A DNA stretch of 64,000 nucleotides from Methylopila capsulata. Lineage in GTDB: Bacteria > Pseudomonadota > Alphaproteobacteria > Rhizobiales > Methylopilaceae. A model generated the notes under the pieces. That model saw only the letters and a program-made list of their open reading frames with translations. It was not told the origin of the DNA and searched no databases. A program made the position numbers and the translations under genes. Position 1 is the first letter of the stretch; each line of letters begins with the position of its first letter. The DNA lies in assembly GCF_016907975.1 (NCBI RefSeq), contig NZ_JAFBCY010000003.1, forward strand, positions 186,001 through 250,000, given 5' to 3'. This document shows, in pieces, positions 54,581-63,733 of the stretch.

Positions 54581-55474
54581 ATGAGCCCGACCGATCCGAA
54601 GCCGCAAGCGGCGCCCGGCGTCTGCCCGATGACCGGCGCGCGCCCAGGCGACCCGTCCCCGATCGCCGCCGCGCCCACGGCGACGCACGCCGCGACGCCG
54701 GCCGCCTCCCCCGCGCAGCGCCCGCGGGCGTCGGGCTCCAACGAGCCGCGCAAGACGCTGCTGCTCACCGGCGCCAGCCGCGGCATCGGCCACGCCACGG
54801 TCAAGCGGTTCTCCGCCGTCGGCTGGCGCGTCATCACCTGCTCCCGGCACCACTTTCCCGAGGAGTGCCCCTGGGGCGCGGGGCCCGAGGACCATGTCCA
54901 GGTCGACCTGTCCGACGTGGACGACACGGTGCGCGCGATCGACGAGATCAAGAGCCGGCTCGACGGCGGCCTGATCCACGCGCTGGTCAACAACGCCGGC
55001 ATCTCGCCGAAGGCCCCCGGCGGCGGTCGCCTGAACGGGCTCGAGACCGCGCTCGACGACTGGAAGACCGTGTTCCAGGTGAACTTCTTCGCGCCGATCA
55101 TGCTGGCGCGCGGTCTCTCCGCCGAGCTTACGGCGGCCAAGGGCTCGATCGTCAACGTCACCTCGATCGCCGGCGGCCGGGTGCACCCCTTCGCGGGCGC
55201 GGCCTACGCTACCTCGAAGGCGGCGCTCGCCTCGCTCACCCGTGAGATGGCCGCCGACTTCGGCCCGCTCGGCGTCCGCGTCAACGCCATCGCCCCGGGC
55301 GAGATCGACACGGCGATCCTCTCGCCCGGCACCGACAGGATCGTGGCGCAGATCCCGCTCCGCCGGCTCGGCACGCCGGACGAGGTGGCCAAGACGATCT
55401 ACTTCCTCTGCACCGAGAACTCGTCCTACGTGACGGGCGCCGAGATCCACATCAACGGCGGCCAGCACGTCTGA
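54581..55474 (+). CDS. SDR-family oxidoreductase with long N-terminal extension
   Basis: About 297 residues. The first 55 form an Ala/Pro/Thr-rich, probably disordered leader. The SDR domain then has LLLTGASRGIGHATVKRF, NNAGIS, catalytic Ser-Tyr-Lys in TSIAGGRVHPFAGAAYATSK, and NAIAPGEIDTAIL. The leader includes CPMTGARPGD; it is not an export signal. ATG 54581 has AGGA 9 nt upstream; a GTG at 54557 overlapping the pdxH stop is an alternative. The substrate is unknown. Confidence 0.88.
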   Translation: MSPTDPKPQAAPGVCPMTGARPGDPSPIAAAPTATHAATPAASPAQRPRASGSNEPRKTLLLTGASRGIGHATVKRFSAVGWRVITCSRHHFPEECPWGAGPEDHVQVDLSDVDDTVRAIDEIKSRLDGGLIHALVNNAGISPKAPGGGRLNGLETALDDWKTVFQVNFFAPIMLARGLSAELTAAKGSIVNVTSIAGGRVHPFAGAAYATSKAALASLTREMAADFGPLGVRVNAIAPGEIDTAILSPGTDRIVAQIPLRRLGTPDEVAKTIYFLCTENSSYVTGAEIHINGGQHV

Positions 55475-55498
55475 GCGGCTGGCCGCGGCCGTTCGGGC

Positions 55499-57868
55499 TC
55501 ACCGGCTCGCGAAAGCCCGCGCCCGCGTCATGGAGCCGTCGAACGACACCACCGGGCTCGGCCGCCCCACGAGATATCCCTGGATCTCCTCGCAGTTCAG
55601 CTCGGCGAGGAAGGCGCGCTGCTCGAGCGTCTCGACGCCCTCCGCGGTGATCGGCATGTTCAGGCTTTCACCGAGCGCCACGACCGCCCGCACGATGGCC
55701 TTGGCCTGCGGGCTGGTGGAGAGCTGGCGGATGAACGAGGCGTCGATCTTGATGCGGTCGAACGGGAACGACTGCAGGTACGACAGCGACGAGTAGCCGG
55801 TGCCGAAGTCGTCCATGGCGATCTGGACGCCGAGCGCCTTGAGCCGCCGCAGCGTGTGGAGCGCGCTGGAGAGGTTGTCGAGCAGCACGCCTTCGGTGAT
55901 CTCGAGCTCGAGGCGCGGCGCCGGCAGCCCGGTCTCGACCAGGATGCCGTGCACCAGCTCGACGATGTCGCCATGCTGGAACTGCACCGGCGAGAGGTTC
56001 ACCGCGACCTTGCCGGGCTTGATCCAGCCGGCCGCGTCCTGGCAGGCTCGGCGCAGCACCCACTCGCCGATCGGCACGATCGCGGCGGTCCCCTCGGCGA
56101 CGGGAATGAACACGGCGGGCGACACCACGCCGCGCGTGGGATGCTTCCAGCGCAGCAGCGCCTCGAAGCCGACGATCTCGCCGGTCTGCGTGTTCGCCTG
56201 CGGCATCCAGTGCAGGAACATCTCGTTGCGGGAGATCGCGGTGGCGAGGTCCTGCTGCAGGGCGCGGCGCTCGCGCAGGGCGAGGTCCATCTCGGGCTCG
56301 AAGCCGCGCGCTAGGCCCCGTCCCTCCGCCTTCGCCCGGTAGAGCGCGCTGTCGGCGTTGGCGAACAGCATGTCCGTGGTGGAGCCGTGGCGCGGATGGA
56401 CCGCATAGCCGACGCTCGCGCCGCAGCGGATGGTCTTGCCGGCGATCACGGTTTCGGTGTTGAGCCGCTCGGCCAGCCTCGCCGCGAGCTTGTCCACGTC
56501 GCCGGCGTCGGGGCCGGTGCCGATCACCACGAACTCGTCGCCGCCCAAGCGGAAGGTCATCGCTCCCGGGGCGGCCGAAACGATCCGGCGCGCCGCCGTC
56601 CGCAGCAGGTCGTCGCCCGCCGCGTGGCCGAAGACGTCGTTGACCTCCTTGAACTTGTCGAGGTCGACGCAGAACAGAGCGACCTCCCCTCCCCGCTTCA
56701 AGGCGGCGGCCAGCGCTTCGTTGAAGGCCGCGCGGTTGGCGAGGCCGGTCAGCGGGTCGTGGTAGGCGAGATGGCGGATCCGGTGCTCGTTGCGGCGCTG
56801 CTCGGAGAGGTCGCGCAGCGTGTAGACGCGGCGAAGCCGGCCCTCGAGCGTCATGTCGCGGCTCGCGATCTCGACCGGCACGGTCGCGCGGCCGGTGGCC
56901 TTCAGCACCGCCTCCTGCGGCTTGGCGAAGCTCGCCGACAGCAGACGATCGGGATCCGGCGCCGCGAGGAAATCGCGGAGCGCGCGGCCGCGCAGCACCG
57001 CGGGGTCGAGCCCGATCAGACGGGCGGCCGCGAGGTTGACGTCGACGATGCGCTGCTCCTCGCAGATCACCAGGCCTTCGTTGGTCAGGTCGGCGAAGGC
57101 GCGATCGCGGGCGTTCTGCTGGCTGCGGCCGGCGCCGCCGAAGCTTCCCTCCGCCATGGCGCCGGCGAAGGCGGCGACGAGCGAAACCACGCTGACGGCG
57201 GCGGCGGCGAACGCCAGCTGCATGCCGTTGATCGCGTGGGGAAAAGTCAGGAGACGGGGGTTCGGGCTGACCACGGCGGAGAAGGTCGCGACGGCGTGAA
57301 ACGCGAACAGCGCAATCCCGAGCAACGCGGCTGCGAGCGCGTATCCGGCGATGGTCCTGAGTTTCCCCGCGAGGGCGAAGGCGCCGGCGGCGCCGCCGCC
57401 GACGACGACCGTCGCCAGGAAGAACGCGGTCATGTCGAGCGACGCGCGTCCCGGCGCGCGCAGCGCGGTGACGCCGAGGAAGCCGGCCAGCGCCGCGGCC
57501 GAACCCAGGAGCGCGCCGCCGAGCGCCGCCTTCGCCACGGCGCCGCTGTTGAAGGCGGCGCCCGTGACATAGACGGCGGTCACGGCGACGACGAGCGCGA
57601 TCACCAGCGACGCGCCGAGGATGCGCAGATCGTAGGCCGCGCCCTCGACGCCGCCGAGCATGAGCAGAGCCAGCGCATGGCCGACCCACGCCGACATTCC
57701 GAGCGGCCCGCCGGCGAGCCCGGCGCGCCAAATCCGCCCCTCGTCGGAGGCCTCGTCCATGCGAGCCAGCAAGACGATCGCAAGCGCCCCGGTCAGGCAG
57801 CACGTAAGCAGAAGCGTCGCCGCCCCCGGGAGCGCCAGACCGATCGAAGCTGCGGAGAGCCAGGGCAT
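55499..57868 (-). CDS. MHYT-like membrane sensor with PAS, GGDEF and EAL domains
   Basis: 789 residues. About seven N-terminal helices resemble an MHYT sensor, though the metal motif is weak (MSAWVGHALALLML). A PAS domain spans about 260-370, followed by GGDEF (FRLGGDEFVVIG, intact) and EAL (GFEALLRWKHPTRG, ITAEGVETLEQ, intact). It could make and break cyclic di-GMP; which activity dominates is not decidable. Its gene is convergent with the SDR and alone. Confidence 0.9.
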   Translation of the reverse strand: MPWLSAASIGLALPGAATLLLTCCLTGALAIVLLARMDEASDEGRIWRAGLAGGPLGMSAWVGHALALLMLGGVEGAAYDLRILGASLVIALVVAVTAVYVTGAAFNSGAVAKAALGGALLGSAAALAGFLGVTALRAPGRASLDMTAFFLATVVVGGGAAGAFALAGKLRTIAGYALAAALLGIALFAFHAVATFSAVVSPNPRLLTFPHAINGMQLAFAAAAVSVVSLVAAFAGAMAEGSFGGAGRSQQNARDRAFADLTNEGLVICEEQRIVDVNLAAARLIGLDPAVLRGRALRDFLAAPDPDRLLSASFAKPQEAVLKATGRATVPVEIASRDMTLEGRLRRVYTLRDLSEQRRNEHRIRHLAYHDPLTGLANRAAFNEALAAALKRGGEVALFCVDLDKFKEVNDVFGHAAGDDLLRTAARRIVSAAPGAMTFRLGGDEFVVIGTGPDAGDVDKLAARLAERLNTETVIAGKTIRCGASVGYAVHPRHGSTTDMLFANADSALYRAKAEGRGLARGFEPEMDLALRERRALQQDLATAISRNEMFLHWMPQANTQTGEIVGFEALLRWKHPTRGVVSPAVFIPVAEGTAAIVPIGEWVLRRACQDAAGWIKPGKVAVNLSPVQFQHGDIVELVHGILVETGLPAPRLELEITEGVLLDNLSSALHTLRRLKALGVQIAMDDFGTGYSSLSYLQSFPFDRIKIDASFIRQLSTSPQAKAIVRAVVALGESLNMPITAEGVETLEQRAFLAELNCEEIQGYLVGRPSPVVSFDGSMTRARAFASR

Positions 57869-58076
57869 TCTGCGAAAGCCGGTGCAAGATCTGTTGTTAG
57901 CAGCCGACTAAACACCCGCTGGGATAATAAGTGATGAAACTCCACCACGGTCGCATGGGAAATGTGGCGGTCGACAGGGCTCGGACGCGGCGTCAGTCGC
58001 CCGCGTGGTCCCGCGGCGCGGCGCCCGGCGCCGGCCGCTCGACGCCTCGCCGGATCGAGGACGTCGAGCTCAGCCC

Positions 58077-58112
58077 AAGTCGTGGATGCCCGCTCGATAA
58101 GCGCGGGCATGA
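58077..58112. repeat. AAGTCGTGGAT-type palindromic repeat, second copy
   Basis: AAGTCGTGGATGCCCG is followed by a short loop and CGCGGGCATGAC. It matches the right arm of the 49968 element. It lies downstream of the corA stop on the minus strand and in the 273-nt gap beside the GGDEF-EAL gene; nothing else is seen in that gap. Confidence 0.65.
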
Positions 58113-58141
58113 CAGCGTGATCGATCTGAACGGGTAAGGCT

Positions 58142-59122
58142 CTAAAGCCAGCGCCGCCACTTGAAGACGATGTAAGGCACGATCGCGCTGACCAGCATCA
58201 GGCCGAGCGCCATGGGATAGCCGAGGCGCCATTGCAGCTCCGGCATCGCCTCGAAGTTCATGCCGTAGATCGACGCCACCAGCGTCGGCGGCAGGAAAAC
58301 CACCGCCATGACCGAGAACAGCTTCACGATGTCGTTCTGGGCGAGGCTGACCATGCCGAGCATGGCGTCGAGCAGGAAGGTGACCTTGTTGGCGAGAAAG
58401 CCGGCGTGCTCGATGAGCGAGGCCACGTCCCGCTGCATGGGGCGGAGCTGGGCCTTGGTCTCCTTCGAAGGCTTCACGCCCTCGATCTCGGCCGAGAGGT
58501 AGAGCACCACGCGCTGGAGCGTGACGAGGCTCTCGCGCGACTTCGACAGCAGGTCGCCCTTGCGGCCGATCAGCTTCAGAAGCTCCTGGTACGGCTTGCG
58601 GTAAGCCTGGGCGCCGGCGCGCTCGAAGATCAGGTGCGACAGCTCGTCGACGTCGGCCCCGACCCGCTCGAGGATGTCCGCGACGCGGTCGATGACCGCG
58701 TCGAACAGGCCGAGCAGGACGCCCTCCGGCGACCGGATCGGCTGCACGCCGTTCGCCTTGCAGGCGCGGGCGGCGAACAGCGAGAACGGCTTGGGGTCTT
58801 CGTAGCGCACCGTCACGAGCGCCTTCGGCGTCAGGATAAAGCTGACGGCGGAGAGCAACGGCATCCGCGTGTCGACGTGGCAGAGCACGGACGCCGTCAT
58901 GTAGCGCGCGCCGTTCTCCACGTAGAGCCGGCTGGACGGCTCGATCTCCACCATCTCCTCGCGGGTCGGCACGCCGGCCCCGATGGTCGCCTCGACCAGC
59001 TTATCCTCGTCGGGGGTGGGCGAGATCAGGTCGATCCACACCAGATCGCTGGGCAGCGCCTCGCCGGGAGACGGATCGACGCGCTGCAACGCGCCGTCGC
59101 GGGCGACGTAGACGATGAGCAT
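58142..59122 (-). CDS. corA: CorA-family magnesium/metal transporter
   Basis: 326 residues. The N-terminal cytoplasmic funnel domain precedes two C-terminal membrane helices, with the pore motif YGMNFEAMPE between them (GMN signature). The chain ends YIVFKWRRWL, typical of CorA. It takes up Mg2+ and possibly Ni2+ or Co2+. ATG 59122 starts MLIVYVARDGALQRV; the open frame to 59326 lacks conserved residues. Confidence 0.93.
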   Translation of the reverse strand: MLIVYVARDGALQRVDPSPGEALPSDLVWIDLISPTPDEDKLVEATIGAGVPTREEMVEIEPSSRLYVENGARYMTASVLCHVDTRMPLLSAVSFILTPKALVTVRYEDPKPFSLFAARACKANGVQPIRSPEGVLLGLFDAVIDRVADILERVGADVDELSHLIFERAGAQAYRKPYQELLKLIGRKGDLLSKSRESLVTLQRVVLYLSAEIEGVKPSKETKAQLRPMQRDVASLIEHAGFLANKVTFLLDAMLGMVSLAQNDIVKLFSVMAVVFLPPTLVASIYGMNFEAMPELQWRLGYPMALGLMLVSAIVPYIVFKWRRWL

Positions 59123-59396
59123 GACAAACGCTCCGCCGGCGGGAGGGACTGGACGATCAGCGGCCAAGCCGCGGTAGCATGCTCCGCGAGGCTTCGCCAG
59201 CGTCGCGCCGCTTCCCTGCCCTGCTTGCGGGAGAAGGTGGCGCGGAGCGCCGGATGAGGGGTCGTCTGGGGCATCCGCGACGCCCCCTGAGGAGTCGTCC
59301 GCGACATCCTGAACGGTCCTGAACACCGGGGAGGGCGTCCCAGGCGACGGAGCGAGCCTGACTCAGTTGCCTACGACCCGCGCGTTTGCCCCCACG

Positions 59397-59675
59397 TTAT
59401 CCCGGGTCGAGCGGCGAGAGACCCTTGGCCGCTCCGTCGGCGCCGACCGAGATGATCTCGACCCGGGCCTCGGCCTTGGCCAGCAGCTCGTCGCAGCGCT
59501 TCTTCAACGCCTCGCCGCGGCGGTAGATCTCGATCGATTCCTCGAGCGACGCCCGCCCCTGCTCCAGCCTCGAGACGATGCCCTCGAGTTCGCCAAGCGC
59601 GGCCTCGAAGGTCAGGGCGGCGACGTCAGGGTCGGCCGCCTGCGGGTCGGACGTTTGGGGGGCGATGTCGGGCAC
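59397..59675 (-). CDS. xseB: Exodeoxyribonuclease VII small subunit
   Basis: 92 residues. The XseB core FEAALGELEGIVSRLEQGRA followed by SLEESIEIYRRGEALKKRCD is unmistakable. The first 20 residues are Asp/Ala-rich and variable. It pairs with XseA, not in the window, in single-strand DNA degradation. It lies 42 nt after the HDAC-like gene, an order common in this class. Confidence 0.95.
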   Translation of the reverse strand: MPDIAPQTSDPQAADPDVAALTFEAALGELEGIVSRLEQGRASLEESIEIYRRGEALKKRCDELLAKAEARVEIISVGADGAAKGLSPLDPG

Positions 59676-59717
59676 GGCGCGGCTCCTCTCGTCGAGAGGG
59701 GGTGGTTTAGGCGCGGA

Positions 59718-60644
59718 TCAGCCGCGCATCAAGGCGCGGACGTGCGCCGCGGTGGACTGGCCGAGCCCCTGCAGGTCGTAGCCGCCCTCCAGCACCGAGA
59801 CCACGCGGCCGCCCGCGTGCTCGTCGGCGACGTCCATCAGCCGCTTCGTCATCCAGCTGTAGTCGTCCTCCACCAGCCACAGCCCGCCGAGCGGGTCGCG
59901 CTTGTGGGCGTCGAAGCCGGCCGAGATGACGATCAGATCCGGCGAGAAGGTCTTCAGCGACGGCAGGATGGCGTCGTCGAAGGCCTCGCGGAAGCGGTCG
60001 CCGCCGTCGCCGGCGCGCATCGGGCAGTTGACGATGTTGCCGACGCCGGTCTCCGACCGCGCGCCGGTGCCCGGAAACAGCGGCATCTGGTGGGTCGAGG
60101 CGTACATGATGCTGGGGTCGTCCCAGACGATCGCCTGGGTGCCGTTGCCGTGATGGACGTCGAAGTCGACGATCGCGACCTTCTGGGCGCCGTAGGCCTT
60201 CTGGGCATGGCGCGCCGCGCAGACGACGAAGTTGAAGAAGCAGAAGCCCATGGCGGTGGTCTGCTCGGCGTGGTGGCCGGGCGGGCGGATGCCGCAGAAC
60301 GCGTTCTGGGCGCGGCCCGCCATCACTTCGTCGACCGCGTGCGTCACGCCGCCCAGCCCGCGCAGCAGCGCCTCCCAGGTGCCGACGCTCATCACCGTGT
60401 CGCCGTCGATCCGGACCGAACCCTCGCGCGGGCGGACGCGGTCGAGCGCCTCGACGAAGGCTTCGGGGTGGGCGAGCGTCGCGACCGCGGCCTCGGCGAG
60501 CGGGGCCTCGACGCGGGCGAGCGCCTGGAACGTTTCGGCCTCCAGCGCCTGCTCCACCGCGCGCATGCGCTCAGGCCGCTCGGGATGGCCAGGCGGCGTC
60601 AGATGATCGGCGAAGGCCGGGTGCGAAACATAGAGCGTGGACAT
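59718..60644 (-). CDS. Histone deacetylase-family amidohydrolase
   Basis: 308 residues. Zinc and catalytic motifs are complete: RPPGHHAEQTTAMGFCFFNF, IVDFDVHHGNGTQAIVWDDP, ISAGFDAHKRDPLGGLWL and LEGGYDLQGL. Bacterial members act on acetylpolyamines, acetoin-linked or other acylamides; the substrate is not shown. It is cotranscribed with xseB. Confidence 0.93.
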   Translation of the reverse strand: MSTLYVSHPAFADHLTPPGHPERPERMRAVEQALEAETFQALARVEAPLAEAAVATLAHPEAFVEALDRVRPREGSVRIDGDTVMSVGTWEALLRGLGGVTHAVDEVMAGRAQNAFCGIRPPGHHAEQTTAMGFCFFNFVVCAARHAQKAYGAQKVAIVDFDVHHGNGTQAIVWDDPSIMYASTHQMPLFPGTGARSETGVGNIVNCPMRAGDGGDRFREAFDDAILPSLKTFSPDLIVISAGFDAHKRDPLGGLWLVEDDYSWMTKRLMDVADEHAGGRVVSVLEGGYDLQGLGQSTAAHVRALMRG

Positions 60645-60737
60645 CGCGGCTCCGGCGTTGACGTGAGGCTCGCCCGCGGCGCGGCGCCGCAGGCGTCTGC
60701 ACGATATGGCGCTGGTACGCCAGCCGCCAACCCGCGA

Positions 60738-62480
60738 TCAGGCGCCGAGGGCTGCGTCCACAGCTTCGCCCTCGAGCGCGCCGGCGCCCTCGGTCACGGT
60801 GCGCGCCAGCCCCGAGGCCGCGACCGCGAGGTTCTCGGCGAAGAAGCGGGCGAGCGCGACGCGGCCCGTCGCCCGGTCCTCGGCGCGCAGCCCCGCCAGC
60901 GCCTCCTCCGCGAGGCCTGCGCCGCCGGCGGCGAGCGCGAACAGGCGGAGGTAGGGCGTCGCGCCGGCGAGCGTCTCGGCTTGCGTGCGGGCCGCGCCGG
61001 TGAGCCACAGCGTCGCGTGCTCCAGCGCGTCGACCGCCTCGGCGAGCCGCGCGGCGGTCGCCCCGAAGCCCGGATCGTTGGCCTCGGCGACGCGCCGCAC
61101 GGTGTCGCGCAGCGACAGGATCACGCTCCGCACGGTCTCGCCGCCGCCGAGCGGCAGCTTGCGGGCGACGAGGTCGATCGCCTGGATGCCGTTGGTGCCC
61201 TCGTAGATCGGTGTGATGCGCGCGTCGCGCAGGTAGCGCGCGGCGCCGGTCTCCTCGACGTAGCCCATGCCGCCGTGGACCTGGATCCCGAGCGAGGCGA
61301 CCTCGCAGCCGACGTCGGTGCCGAAAGCCTTGGCGATCGGGATCAGCAGGCTGCCGCGGCGCTCCGCCGCCGCGTCGTCGTTGAGCCGCCCCCGGTCGAG
61401 CTCGACCGCCGCGCGGAAGCAGATCGCGCGCGCCGCGGCGGTCAGCGCCCGCATGGTGAGCAGCATGCGGCGGACGTCGGGGTGGGCCGCGATCGGCGCC
61501 GCGCCGTCGTGTCCCTCCGCCCGCCCCTGCCGGCGCTCCTGCGCGAAGGCCTGCGCGCCTTGCGTCGCGCCCTCCGCCGCCGCCACGCCCTGCAGGCCGA
61601 CGCCGAGGCGGGCGTTGTTCATCATCGTAAACATGCAGGCGAGGCCACGGTGCTCCTCGCCCACCAGCCAGCCCACCGCGCCGCCCGCGTCGCCATAGGC
61701 CATGGTGCAGGTGGGGCTGGCGTGGATGCCGAGCTTCTCCTCGATCCCGACGCAGGCGACGTCGTTGCGCTCGCCGGACGGCAGGATCTTCGGGACCAGG
61801 AACAGCGAGATGCCGCGGGTGCCGGCCGGCGCGTCGGGCAGCCGCGCCAGCACCAGATGGACGATGTTCTCCGCCCAGTCGTGCTCGCCGTAGGTGATGT
61901 AGATCTTCTGGCCGAACAGCCGGTAGGTCCCGTCGTCCGCACGCTCGGCCCGGGAGCGCAACAGCGCGAGGTCGGAGCCCGCCTGCGGCTCGGTCAGGTT
62001 CATGGTGGCCATCCACTCGCCGGAGACGAGCTTGGCGAGGTAGGTCGCCTTCAGCTCCTCCGAAGCGTGGGCCTCCAGCGCCTCGAGCGCGCCTTGCGTC
62101 AGCATCGGCCCGAGGCCGAAGGCGATGGAGCCCTCGTGCCAAAGCTCGGTCAGCGCCGCCCAGACCGAGAGCGGCAACCCCTGGCCGCCGTGGTCCTCGG
62201 AGGCGAGCGTCCCGTTCCAGCCGGCCTCGCGCCAGCGGCGGTAGGCGTCGGCCCAGCCCGGCGGCGTCGTGACCTTGCCGTCGGCGAAGCGCGCGCCCTG
62301 GCGGTCTCCGGCCTTCGCCAGCGGCTCCAGCACCTCGGCCGCGAAGGCGCCGGCCTGGCCGATCACGGCGGCGACGGTCTCCGCGTCGAGGTCGCCGTAC
62401 ACCCCGTCCTCCCGCGCCGCGGCGAAGCCTGCGGCGTCGAGCGCGAACAGGATGTCGGCGACGGGGGCGCGGTAGGCCAT
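60738..62480 (-). CDS. Acyl-CoA dehydrogenase (long, FadE/DmdC-like type)
   Basis: 580 residues, longer than classical acyl-CoA dehydrogenases by an extended C-terminal helical domain. Flavin and substrate blocks are MNLTEPQAGSDLALLRSRAE, GQKIYITYGEHD, VHGGMGYVEETGAARYLRDA, and the catalytic-base region PIYEGTNGIQAIDLVARKL. The pattern matches the group annotated as 3-methylmercaptopropionyl-CoA (DmdC) or long-chain dehydrogenases; the substrate is uncertain. ATG 62480 begins MAYRAPVADILFALDA, typical of the group. Confidence 0.9.
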   Translation of the reverse strand: MAYRAPVADILFALDAAGFAAAREDGVYGDLDAETVAAVIGQAGAFAAEVLEPLAKAGDRQGARFADGKVTTPPGWADAYRRWREAGWNGTLASEDHGGQGLPLSVWAALTELWHEGSIAFGLGPMLTQGALEALEAHASEELKATYLAKLVSGEWMATMNLTEPQAGSDLALLRSRAERADDGTYRLFGQKIYITYGEHDWAENIVHLVLARLPDAPAGTRGISLFLVPKILPSGERNDVACVGIEEKLGIHASPTCTMAYGDAGGAVGWLVGEEHRGLACMFTMMNNARLGVGLQGVAAAEGATQGAQAFAQERRQGRAEGHDGAAPIAAHPDVRRMLLTMRALTAAARAICFRAAVELDRGRLNDDAAAERRGSLLIPIAKAFGTDVGCEVASLGIQVHGGMGYVEETGAARYLRDARITPIYEGTNGIQAIDLVARKLPLGGGETVRSVILSLRDTVRRVAEANDPGFGATAARLAEAVDALEHATLWLTGAARTQAETLAGATPYLRLFALAAGGAGLAEEALAGLRAEDRATGRVALARFFAENLAVAASGLARTVTEGAGALEGEAVDAALGA

Positions 62481-62590
62481 GGGCTGAACTCTCCTGAAGC
62501 CTCGAAAGCCAAGGCGCTCTTGACGGCGCCGAGGGCCTTGGGGCAATGCCGGGCGGCGGCTCGGGGCCGTGCGGGCGAGCTTAGGGCGCG

Positions 62591-63598
62591 ATGACGACGG
62601 ATAAAGAGGCAAGCGCGGAGGCGCAGTCAGGCTTTCGTCGCACGGCGCGGCTTGCGCCGGCCGACGCCGCGACCGCCGGCGCGCTGCTCGCCGCGGGCCG
62701 CCTCGTCGCCTTCCCGACCGAGACCGTCTACGGCCTCGGGGCCGACGCGACCGACGCCGGCGCGGTCGCCGACCTCTACGCCGCCAAGGGCCGCCCCGCG
62801 TTCAATCCGCTGATCTCGCACGTCCCGAGCGCGCCGGACGCGATGCGGCTCGGCCGCTTCGACGCCCACGCCCGCGTGCTGGCCGAGGCGTTCTGGCCGG
62901 GCCCGCTGACGCTGGTCGTGCCCGTCACCGAGGATTGCCCGGTGTCCGATCTCGCCCGCGCCGGCCTCGCCACGCTCGCGCTTCGGGTGCCGGCGCATCC
63001 GCTGGCGCGCGCGGTGCTCGCCGCCGCCGGCCGGCCGATCGCGGCGCCCTCCGCCAACCGCTCGGGCCGCGTCAGCCCCACGACGGCCGCCCACGTGTTC
63101 GACGACCTCGCGGGCCGCATCGACGCCGTGCTCGACGGCGGCGCAACGCACGTCGGCGTTGAATCCACCATCGTCGCGTGCTTCGGGGCCGAGGTCCGCA
63201 TGCTCCGCCCCGGCGGCGTCTCCCGCGCCGAGCTCGAACGCGTCCTTGGCCGCCCGCTCGACGGCGACGTCGCCGACGACGCCGCGCGACCGCTCGCGCC
63301 CGGCCGCCTGCTGTCGCACTACGCCCCCGCAGCCCCCGTCCGGCTGGACGCGACCGAAGTCCGCCCCGGCGAGGCGCTGCTCGCCTTCGGCCCGCTCGTT
63401 CCCGGCGCGGAGAGCGCGACCGCGGTCGAAAACCTCAGCCCGACCGGCGACCTGCGGGAAGCCGCCGCCAACCTGTTCGCGGCGCTCCGCCGGCTCGACG
63501 CCGCCGGCCCCGCGGCGATCGCGGTCGCGCCGATCCCGAGCGACGGCCTCGGCGAGGCCATCCGCGACCGCCTGGAGCGCGCCGCGGCCCCGCGCTGA
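62591..63598 (+). CDS. Threonylcarbamoyl-AMP synthase (Sua5 type)
   Basis: 335 residues. YrdC domain (GRLVAFPTETVYGLGADATD, KGRPAFNPLISHV, LRVPAHPLARAVL, APSANRSGRVSPTTA) plus the extra C-terminal Sua5 domain from about 230 (LAPGRLLSHYAPAAPVRLDA). It makes threonylcarbamoyl-AMP for the t6A37 modification of ANN-decoding tRNAs. The start is divergent from the acyl-CoA dehydrogenase gene. Confidence 0.95.
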   Translation: MTTDKEASAEAQSGFRRTARLAPADAATAGALLAAGRLVAFPTETVYGLGADATDAGAVADLYAAKGRPAFNPLISHVPSAPDAMRLGRFDAHARVLAEAFWPGPLTLVVPVTEDCPVSDLARAGLATLALRVPAHPLARAVLAAAGRPIAAPSANRSGRVSPTTAAHVFDDLAGRIDAVLDGGATHVGVESTIVACFGAEVRMLRPGGVSRAELERVLGRPLDGDVADDAARPLAPGRLLSHYAPAAPVRLDATEVRPGEALLAFGPLVPGAESATAVENLSPTGDLREAAANLFAALRRLDAAGPAAIAVAPIPSDGLGEAIRDRLERAAAPR

Positions 63599-63733
63599 GC
63601 GGCGGGATCGCCGCGGGCTTAGGGGCTCCGGGACGCGGCCCGGAGCGACGCAGCGGGTGGCCCTGACGGCCGCCTAGGCCTTCAACCCTCCCGCGATCCG
63701 TGCCACATGACGCTCGATCCACGGAGGCTTCCC

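Noticed and set aside
59367-62594. 1075-residue plus-strand open frame
   Set aside because: It runs antisense to xseB, the HDAC-like gene and the acyl-CoA dehydrogenase gene; composition is Arg/Gly/Ala-rich without domains. It is an artefact of high GC.
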